DNA of 12,384 nucleotides. It comes from Atopobiaceae bacterium UBA7016. Lineage in GTDB: Bacteria; Actinomycetota; Coriobacteriia; Coriobacteriales; Atopobiaceae. Location of the stretch: positions 904 to 13,287 of the forward strand of contig DJXA01000101.1 in assembly GCA_002449555.1 (NCBI GenBank), read 5' to 3'. Made by a program: the position numbers and the translations under genes. The notes below the pieces were generated by a model. That model had not been told where the DNA came from, searched no databases, and worked only from the letters and a program-made list of their open reading frames with translations. Below, piece by piece: positions 1-5,823 of the stretch (within the stretch, counting starts at the first letter, position 1; each line of letters starts with the position of its first letter).

Positions 1-9
1 CAAAAGGGG

Positions 10-1938
10 CTACCCCCAGCGTTGCTCGCCAACCTTGCGGATGAGTGCGACCAGCTCCTCGTCTGGGGTGGTTACTAGGCCTGCGCAGGCGGCCAGGCGT
101 CGTGGCAGCCACATGCCGCCGTAGTAGGGGAGGCGCGCCACCACGCACTCGTCCTGCTCGCCCGTCACCTCAAGCCGCGGCCACTCAAAGAGGTCAAACG
201 CGGTGCGATTGCGGAAGGCAACCTCAACCAGGCGCTCGGTGCGGCTGCTCGGTGCGGGCGTCTGCCCGCTTACCGGCGTGGCAGAAGAGATGCGCACGTC
301 GTCCATGCGGTCGACGCGGAAGGTGCGCAGCGCGCGACGGTCAAAGTCGTAGGCGTCCAGGTACCACAGCTCGTTGGCGCGCCGTATGGCCTGCGGGGCA
401 ACATGGCGCTTCAGGGCCTGGTCGTGGCCCACTGGCCGGTACGCAAACGAGAGCGAGCTTCCCGCCGAGATGGCGCGAGAGCACGCCTCGAGCGTCTCGT
501 TCTGTTCGAGTGAGAGTGCCGCCGTCACGCGGGCGCGGGCCGCCTGTTCGGTCAGGCCAGAGGGGCCAAACGCCTCAAGCACGTTGGCGCGCAGCGGGTC
601 ATTGTCGGCAAAGCCCAGCTCATCGAGGGCGGCGAGCAACGCGCGGGCCTCTGCCTGGGTAAGCCGCACGGGCCTTCCCGTTACTCCCTGCGACCTGCTG
701 AGGGCAACGCCGTCGTTCTCAGCGAGGGCCAGCGGCAGCTGGTAGCCAGTGTCCACGCAGGCGGTGAGGATGAGATTGATGAGAAGCGAAGCGCGCTCCT
801 CGGAGGTACCGAGGCGTGCCGCGACGGCGGCGGGTGTGAGGGTCGCGCCTTCGTCCTTCAGCGAGCCGACGAGCGCCATAAGCTCGCGGAGTTCGGACAT
901 GCCGCCCTTACGGCCGCGACGGCCCCTCAGGGAAGCGCGCGCCGTGCTGCGGTTGACCTGTGGCTGAGGTGTTGGGACGGCGACGGCCGCGGAGGCGAGC
1001 GCGGCCTGGTACGCCGAGACAAGCGCCTCGGGTGCGACGGCTCGCATGCCTGCGGCGATGCACCAGCGAGCTGCGGCCTCAACGTCGCTTACGGACACCT
1101 CGCGAAGCTCGCCACGGCGCTGTGCACGGCGGTCGAGGTCTGCCAGCATGTCGGCGTCCGTCTCGGCTGTGGGCTCAAGCAACCCCGTGCAGGTAGCCGC
1201 CCCAATTTGGAACGGAAGCAGCACGTGGTCGTCGATGCAGAAGTCTTCGGGCAGCTCAAAGCGGCCGGCAAGCTGCTTTGCGCGCTCTACGCGATCAGCG
1301 CGCAGCGTGCGCAGGTTGTCGCTCTCAACCGTGCCTTCCGACACCTGCGCGCACACAAAATAGACGTTGCCGCGCAGGCCAAAGTGTCCATACGGCGCCA
1401 CGGTGCGCTCAGAGCGGGCCCCCTTCGCGTCAACGTAGGTGACGGCCGCCAGGCGGCTGTGCTCAACGCACGAAAGGAGCGTCTGCAGCGTGCCGTTGGC
1501 CTGGTGCGCGGGCGAGAGCCGGGCGGCGGTGAGCGCGCCAAAGGCGTGGTCAACCTTGGCAAGGGCAAGGCGCAGCTCGTCGCGCCAGGCAAAGGCGGGG
1601 TCCTCCACAAGCTGCGTGCAGAGCACGTCCAGCATCAGGGCGTCGTCTGCGGAAAGCGACGAGCCGTCGGCAAACGAGGAGACGTCGGCCTGCCACAGCG
1701 CATCACGTGCATCAAGGCCCACCTGGCGGATGACCAGGCCGCATTCAACCAGCTTCTCGCGGTCGCGCGAGAACTTGCGGCGGAACGAGTCGTCGCTCAG
1801 CTCTGCGTAGTGCGCCGCGTGAACCTCTTGCGAAGAGATGGGCGACTCGGCGTTCGAGAAGGCAATGGCCAGCGCACAGAGGCGGCGGGCTTGCTCGTCA
1901 TCGCTCGTGAGCGACGTCATGTACTCCTCGTCTGCCAT
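10..1938 (-). CDS. PafBC-type tandem HTH-WYL transcriptional regulator (fused)
   Basis: Predicted 642-residue DNA-binding regulator made of two consecutive HTH-WYL-WCX units, as if PafB and PafC were fused. Unit 1 has a winged HTH at about residues 12-75 (ending FRRKFSRDREKLVECGLVI), WYL domain 1 at about 150-222 (core YFVCAQ) and a WCX-like part to about 318. A basic linker (RGRRGRKGG, 338-346) joins a second HTH at about 348-412, WYL domain 2 at about 478-552 (WYLDAYD) and a C-terminal WCX at about 566-636. In actinobacteria PafBC activates the LexA-independent DNA-damage response, and WYL domains are thought to sense a nucleic-acid ligand; that role is inferred here by family. The ATG at 1938 is chosen because AAGGAG lies 4 nt upstream. 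A longer reading to 2028 would run through the promoter and LexA-type box. No pup, prcBA or pafA genes are adjacent. The two-unit architecture is clear; the exact regulon is not. Confidence 0.88.
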   Translation of the reverse strand: MADEEYMTSLTSDDEQARRLCALAIAFSNAESPISSQEVHAAHYAELSDDSFRRKFSRDREKLVECGLVIRQVGLDARDALWQADVSSFADGSSLSADDALMLDVLCTQLVEDPAFAWRDELRLALAKVDHAFGALTAARLSPAHQANGTLQTLLSCVEHSRLAAVTYVDAKGARSERTVAPYGHFGLRGNVYFVCAQVSEGTVESDNLRTLRADRVERAKQLAGRFELPEDFCIDDHVLLPFQIGAATCTGLLEPTAETDADMLADLDRRAQRRGELREVSVSDVEAAARWCIAAGMRAVAPEALVSAYQAALASAAVAVPTPQPQVNRSTARASLRGRRGRKGGMSELRELMALVGSLKDEGATLTPAAVAARLGTSEERASLLINLILTACVDTGYQLPLALAENDGVALSRSQGVTGRPVRLTQAEARALLAALDELGFADNDPLRANVLEAFGPSGLTEQAARARVTAALSLEQNETLEACSRAISAGSSLSFAYRPVGHDQALKRHVAPQAIRRANELWYLDAYDFDRRALRTFRVDRMDDVRISSATPVSGQTPAPSSRTERLVEVAFRNRTAFDLFEWPRLEVTGEQDECVVARLPYYGGMWLPRRLAACAGLVTTPDEELVALIRKVGEQRWG

Positions 1939-1942
1939 AGGT

Positions 1943-1948
1943 CTCCTT
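1943..1948 (-). promoter_or_regulatory. Ribosome binding site fixing the PafBC-like start
   Basis: On the minus strand AAGGAG lies 4 nt before the ATG at 1938. No comparable site precedes the upstream in-frame ATG at 2028, so the shorter 642-residue protein is preferred. Confidence 0.8.
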
Positions 1949-1965
1949 TCAGTGACAACACTCCC

Positions 1966-1971
1966 ATTGTA
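1966..1971 (-). promoter_or_regulatory. Candidate -10 element of the PafBC-like gene
   Basis: TACAAT on the minus strand (5 of 6 matches to TATAAT) sits 27 nt upstream of the ATG, implying a leader of about 20 nt that contains the ribosome site. No good -35 lies at 16-18 bp. The spacer region is instead occupied by the LexA-type box, so the promoter may be weak or regulated. Confidence 0.5.
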
Positions 1972-1972
1972 G

Positions 1973-1986
1973 CGAACAATCGTTTG
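1973..1986. promoter_or_regulatory. LexA-type SOS box in the PafBC-like promoter
   Basis: CGAACAATCGTTTG matches the Gram-positive LexA operator form CGAAC-N4-GTTYG. With one flanking base on each side it is a 16-bp inverted repeat broken by one mismatched pair. It starts one base upstream of the candidate -10 of the minus-strand gene, where a bound repressor would block RNA polymerase. The match is seen directly; LexA binding is inferred from the consensus. Confidence 0.6.
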
Positions 1987-2040
1987 CTCGCGAGCCGGTA
2001 GACAAAAGGGGTTATCGCCAATGTCCACCCATTAGCAATG

Positions 2041-2066
2041 CGTAAAGAACGAGGTACTTTGTTACG
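2041..2066. repeat. Imperfect inverted repeat in the divergent intergenic region
   Basis: CGTAAAG (2041-2047) can pair with CTTTGTTACG (2057-2066) around a 9-nt loop, leaving a 3-nt bulge. It lies between the two divergent promoters, so it could be an operator for either gene, but it may be chance. Confidence 0.25.
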
Positions 2067-2104
2067 TCGGCGGGAGGGAAGGGTATATGCAGCGGGATAA
2101 GACG

Positions 2105-2110
2105 TATACT
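2105..2110 (+). promoter_or_regulatory. Candidate -10 element of the M28-like gene
   Basis: TATACT matches the -10 consensus at 5 of 6 positions and lies 50 nt before the chosen ATG at 2161, implying a leader of about 44 nt. No convincing -35 is visible at the usual spacing. Confidence 0.45.
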
Positions 2111-2146
2111 TTAACGACCAATGGCTCGAGATGCCAATCGCATAGC

Positions 2147-2152
2147 GAAGGA
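2147..2152 (+). promoter_or_regulatory. Ribosome binding site fixing the M28-like start
   Basis: GAAGGA ends 8 nt before the ATG at 2161. It overlaps the alternative ATG at 2152, so that ATG cannot use this site and the protein is taken to begin MATTRDYIDYL. Confidence 0.75.
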
Positions 2153-2160
2153 TGAATAGC

Positions 2161-5100
2161 ATGGCCACTACGCGCGACTATATCGATTACCTGAACGACC
2201 AGGTGGACATCGCCCCTACCAATAGCCAGGAAGAGCTTCAGGCTGCCCAGCTGATTCAGCAGATCATGGATCAGCACGGGGTCGAGACAAAGCTACAGGA
2301 ATTTGAGGCGCCAACGGCAGGCAACCTGCCCTACCGCGTTCTCATGATTCTGCTGTTCATCGGCATCGTGCTCTCGGGCTTCTATGGCACGCCGGTCGCT
2401 GCCGTGGGCGTGGTGATCGTGTTTCTGTGCGGCGTGCTCTTCCTGCTTAAGCAGATGGGGCACGGCTTCCTGTCCAGCCTGGGCGGACGCGGCCGCAGCC
2501 AGAACGTGGTGGGCGTGCACCGCGCCGAGGGCCCGCTGGTGGTAAAGGGCAACCGCCCCATCGTCATCGTGGCGCACTACGACACGCCGCGCGAGAGCCT
2601 GCTGTACAACCCCTCCGTCGCGCGCTTCACTCCGCTGCTGCTGACCATCGCCCCCATCTGCGTGGGCGTTGCCTGCGTGCTGGGCCTCTTCCAGCTGTTC
2701 AGCTTCCTGCCGGTCATCGCGCGCCGCGTGCTGTGGGTCATTGGCCTTATTGCCGCGCTGCCGCTGGTCGCTCTGGGCGTTGATGCCATCTACCAGCGCT
2801 TTGCTCCGTATACCGAGGGAGCCAACGACAACAAGGCGTCGGTCGCTGCCATGCTGGGCGTGCTCGACAAGGTGCGTCCGGGCAACGATGTGGCCACGGG
2901 CTATGCGCACACGGTGACGGAGCGTCGACCTGCCAAGCCGGAGCCTAAGCCTGAGGAGCCCGAGGATGACTACGAGGACTTTGACCTGGAGGAGCCGCTC
3001 GACTACGAGGGCTTTGAGGAGATAGACGAGCCCGAGGGCTTCGAGGGCTATGAGGAGCCCGAAGACGACCAGGAGCTTGACGAGGTCTACGACGACTACG
3101 ACGCCGAGCTTGAGCCCGAGTTTGACGAGCCGTCCGAGAAGCCTGCTGCGGTGGTAGAACCCAAGCCGTTTGAGCCTGAGGTTGCCGAGGCGCCCGAGCA
3201 CTCGCTGGATGACTATGCGGGGCTTGACGTGATTCCCAGCGATGCGGTTGACGAGGCTGAGGGTGCGGACGATGCGTCCTTCGTGCCTTCGTTTGCCCAG
3301 GTGCGTGAGGCCGAGCCGGCACAGGCTGAGGCCGAGTCCGAGCCCGAGCCCGAACCGGAGCCCGAGCCCGAGGAGGAGTCCGAGCCGACCATCAAGCCGC
3401 AGATCGTCACCGAGCGCTACGAGGAGGTCGTGGGCGTTCGCCATGGCGCCGACGTAATCAAGTCGCTGAATATGCTTCCGTCGACGTGCGAGGTTGAGTA
3501 CATCGAGCCCAAGCTGCTGAGCCGCGATGCCCGTCCGCAGGACGAGCTCGACCGTCGCGGGTTTGGTGTGATCACCGGCTCCGACGTGGACGAGTGGGAA
3601 GAGGAGGAGCCGGAGCGCCGTCCGCGCCGCACGCGCGAGAAGGGCGGCAAGTCGTTCTTCGGCAAGATCGGCAGCTTCTTTGGCGGCCTGCGTGACCAGT
3701 TCTTTGGCGGCGAGGTTGCCAAGGACGAGGTGTACGACGCCTTCTACGACACCGATTTTGACGCTGATTACTCCGACGAGGCGGACGAGGCGTATCTGGA
3801 GGACCTCGAGGAGCGCAACGTTGCCGAGGACAAGGCGCCTGTCGAGCATGTTGCTGAGGATGACGTCGTGCCCGAGGAGGAGGTCGCCGAGTTTGAGCCC
3901 GAGCCTGAGGCCTATGTTGACGAGCTCGATGCCTATGAGGACGAGGTAGACGTTGCCGACGATGAGCTGGATACGGCTCCCGCGGTTGCTCCCGCTCCCG
4001 CACCTGTCGAGGAAGCGGTGGCTGAAGAGGCACCTGAGCAGCCGGTCGCCACTTGGGACGAGCCTGCGGTGAACGAGCCCGAGCCGAAGCCTGAGCCGTA
4101 CGAGGACGACGAGGCCGAGATCTTCAACTTTGCTGCTGACGAGATTATGGATGCGGAGTTCGAGGTCATTGACGACTACGAGCCGGAGCCCGAGCCTGAG
4201 CCGGTGGCTACTTGGGAGCCCGAGCCTGCGTATGAGGAAGAGCTTGAGCCCGAGCCTGAGTCGGTTGCGGCTTGGGAGCCCGAACCTGAGCCGGTGGCAA
4301 CGTGGAAGCCTGTGCCCGAACCCGAGCCCGTGCCTGCATATGAGCCGGAGCCCGTTTCCGCGTATGAGCCTGAGCCCGAGCCCGAGCCCGAGCCTGACTA
4401 TGAGCCTGAGCTGGAGGCGGAGTACGAGGAAGAGGCCTATGTGGCCCCTGAGCCCGTGGCGTGTGTAGAGCCGGGGCCGACGCTTGCTCCCGAGCCCGTG
4501 GCATTTGACTTCGAACCTGCCTATGAGCCCGTCCTTGAGCCTGCGTTCACGTTTGAGCCCGAGGCGCCTGCTGAGCCCGAGTACGTTGAGAGCGATGCTG
4601 ACGCGACCGCCTCGTTCGAGCGTATTGTCGTTCCCGAAGCCGAGCCTGAGCCCGAGCCTGAGCCCGAGCCGGAGCCTGAGCCGGAACCGGAGCCGGAGCC
4701 GGAGCCCGAGCCCGAGCCGGAGCCGGAGTCTGACGACACCGAGTCAACCGAGCCCATTGCCGCCTGGAAGCTCCGCATCCCCACCATCGAAGACGAGCCC
4801 GTCGTTCCCGAGCCGACGGCAGACGCCACCGGCCTTGCGCCTGGCATCGCGTTTGAGGATGAGTACCTGCCTACCGATGAGGAGATTGACCTCATGGACG
4901 GCTCTGGCCTCACCGAGCTCGTCGACGACGACATCGTGACCGGCGCGCCGCAGGCCATCGAGCCTGCCCCGAAGGCCGAGGGCGTGGACGACCCCAACTG
5001 GGGCAAGAGCGAGTTCCAGCTGCGTCACAACGTTGCCCGCCGTGCATCGCTCTTTGATCTGCCCGATCCTTCCCAGACCGCGTCCGACCCGTTCGCGAGC

Positions 5101-5763
5101 AACGGTTCGGCGTCCTTCAAGCCTGCCGATGACGATGACCAGAGCAGGAACGGCCATTGGAAGGGCGGCGCAACCACGCGTGCCGGTCTGCGCGATGCTG
5201 ACGAGGGCGAGTTCGAGGATGTCGACACCTTCGATGACCTCGACGACTTCGATGCTCGCCCGCTTGACGAGCAAGAGCAGGAAGAGCTTCGCGACGCGAT
5301 CCTCTCGATGCGTGACGACGAGCTCATCGCTCACGACGTCTGGTTCGTGGCGCTTGGCGCGTCCGAGCTCGATCATGCGGGCATGAAGTCGTTCCTGCGC
5401 GAGTACCGCTCCAAGATTCGTGGCGCGTTCCTCATCAACCTCGATTGCGTTGGCGCGGGCGACCTTACGCTCCTGACGAGCGAGGGCCAGAACAACGGCC
5501 GTAAGACCGACCGTAGGGTCATGCGCCTGCTGAGCAACATCGCGGAAGACCTGCACATTCCCATCCATCGCGCCTCCCACACGTGGGAAGACACCGATGC
5601 GACGCCCGCCATGCGCAAGTCGGTGCGCGCACTCACCATCATGGGCATGGAGGACGGCGTCGCCGCCCTGTCCCACACCTCTGAGGACACCGCCGACCTC
5701 GTCGATCCGGGCCAGGCAAGCTCCGTCACGGCGCTTCTGACCGAGCTCATCCGCAGGTCATAA
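2161..5763 (+). CDS. Membrane protein with split M28 metallopeptidase-like domain and giant Glu/Pro-rich insertion
   Basis: 1200-residue protein. M28 enzymes are zinc aminopeptidases, usually a few hundred residues long. Metal-ligand motifs occur in family order: HYD (H139, D141), GANDN (D223), GASEL (E1069), INLDCVG (D1095) and SHTSED (H1172). Four likely membrane helices lie at about 57-76, 78-97, 158-184 and 189-213. Parity puts all motifs on one side, probably the cytoplasm, as there is no signal peptide. Residues about 259-1040 are an acidic Glu/Pro-rich insertion that splits the peptidase fold between the second and third ligands. It contains a more normal segment at about 416-540 with a Phe/Gly-rich amphipathic stretch (KSFFGKIGSFFGGL). 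The catalytic Glu expected before E1069 is Ser (S1068), so activity is doubtful. The protein could be a working but divergent peptidase or a pseudoenzyme scaffold. The gene is monocistronic, ends at a bidirectional terminator, and its substrate is unknown. Confidence 0.8.
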   Translation: MATTRDYIDYLNDQVDIAPTNSQEELQAAQLIQQIMDQHGVETKLQEFEAPTAGNLPYRVLMILLFIGIVLSGFYGTPVAAVGVVIVFLCGVLFLLKQMGHGFLSSLGGRGRSQNVVGVHRAEGPLVVKGNRPIVIVAHYDTPRESLLYNPSVARFTPLLLTIAPICVGVACVLGLFQLFSFLPVIARRVLWVIGLIAALPLVALGVDAIYQRFAPYTEGANDNKASVAAMLGVLDKVRPGNDVATGYAHTVTERRPAKPEPKPEEPEDDYEDFDLEEPLDYEGFEEIDEPEGFEGYEEPEDDQELDEVYDDYDAELEPEFDEPSEKPAAVVEPKPFEPEVAEAPEHSLDDYAGLDVIPSDAVDEAEGADDASFVPSFAQVREAEPAQAEAESEPEPEPEPEPEEESEPTIKPQIVTERYEEVVGVRHGADVIKSLNMLPSTCEVEYIEPKLLSRDARPQDELDRRGFGVITGSDVDEWEEEEPERRPRRTREKGGKSFFGKIGSFFGGLRDQFFGGEVAKDEVYDAFYDTDFDADYSDEADEAYLEDLEERNVAEDKAPVEHVAEDDVVPEEEVAEFEPEPEAYVDELDAYEDEVDVADDELDTAPAVAPAPAPVEEAVAEEAPEQPVATWDEPAVNEPEPKPEPYEDDEAEIFNFAADEIMDAEFEVIDDYEPEPEPEPVATWEPEPAYEEELEPEPESVAAWEPEPEPVATWKPVPEPEPVPAYEPEPVSAYEPEPEPEPEPDYEPELEAEYEEEAYVAPEPVACVEPGPTLAPEPVAFDFEPAYEPVLEPAFTFEPEAPAEPEYVESDADATASFERIVVPEAEPEPEPEPEPEPEPEPEPEPEPEPEPEPESDDTESTEPIAAWKLRIPTIEDEPVVPEPTADATGLAPGIAFEDEYLPTDEEIDLMDGSGLTELVDDDIVTGAPQAIEPAPKAEGVDDPNWGKSEFQLRHNVARRASLFDLPDPSQTASDPFASNGSASFKPADDDDQSRNGHWKGGATTRAGLRDADEGEFEDVDTFDDLDDFDARPLDEQEQEELRDAILSMRDDELIAHDVWFVALGASELDHAGMKSFLREYRSKIRGAFLINLDCVGAGDLTLLTSEGQNNGRKTDRRVMRLLSNIAEDLHIPIHRASHTWEDTDATPAMRKSVRALTIMGMEDGVAALSHTSEDTADLVDPGQASSVTALLTELIRRS
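2935..5010 (+). repeat. Low-complexity region encoding the Glu/Pro/Asp-rich insertion
   Basis: Most of this stretch encodes short reiterations of Glu-Pro, Glu-Glu and Asp-Asp. Loose aromatic spacers such as VATWEPEP, VAAWEPEP and VPAYEPEP recur between about 4045 and 4400. It is strongly acidic and expected to be disordered. A less biased segment at about 3406-3780 interrupts it. The codon bias (GAG-CCN) also creates long meaningless open frames on the other strand. Confidence 0.85.
4642..4728 (+). repeat. Uninterrupted hexanucleotide tract GAG-CCN encoding (EP)14E
   Basis: Fourteen consecutive Glu-Pro pairs plus a final Glu (residues 828-856 of the M28-like protein) are encoded by GAR-CCN repeats with mixed third bases. 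The unit is 6 nt, so gain or loss of copies keeps the frame and would only change the length of the disordered region. Confidence 0.9.
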
Positions 5764-5781
5764 CACCACACGATCGTGTTG

Positions 5782-5816
5782 AAAGGGCGGCTGGTCTGAG
5801 GGCCAGCCGCCCTTTT
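5782..5816. terminator. Bidirectional intrinsic terminator between convergent genes
   Basis: AAAGGGCGGCTGG (5782-5794) pairs perfectly with CCAGCCGCCCTTT (5803-5815) around an 8-nt loop. TTTT ends the plus-strand transcript and the A-run gives a U-tract on the minus strand. It lies 18 bp past the M28-like stop and 8 bp past the adhesin stop, so it can serve both. Confidence 0.92.
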
Positions 5817-5823
5817 CATGTCG

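Noticed and set aside
1..17. Possible terminator of the PafBC-like gene (GGGG-GTAG-CCCC followed by TTTTG on the minus strand)
   Set aside because: The stem is only four pairs, contains the stop codon in its loop, and the window ends before it can be judged.
1950..1958. TTGTCACTG on the minus strand, close to the mycobacterial PafBC promoter motif TTGTCRGTG
   Set aside because: One mismatch, no TAN3T element at the right distance, and it lies between the candidate -10 and the ribosome site, so it cannot act as the -35 of this gene.
1207..2001. 264-codon plus-strand open frame opposite the WYL gene
   Set aside because: It overlaps a well-supported gene over its whole length, has no recognisable domain, and covers the intergenic promoter.
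1939..2028. Longer N-terminus for the PafBC-like protein starting at 2028
   Set aside because: It would translate through the LexA-type box and the candidate -10, and has no ribosome site; the ATG at 1938 has a strong one.
2293..3849. 518-codon minus-strand open frame, and similar ones at 4521-5006 and 4744-5676
   Set aside because: These are antisense shadows of the Glu/Pro codon bias (poly Gly-Ser or Leu/Val-rich translations) and have no ribosome sites or domains.
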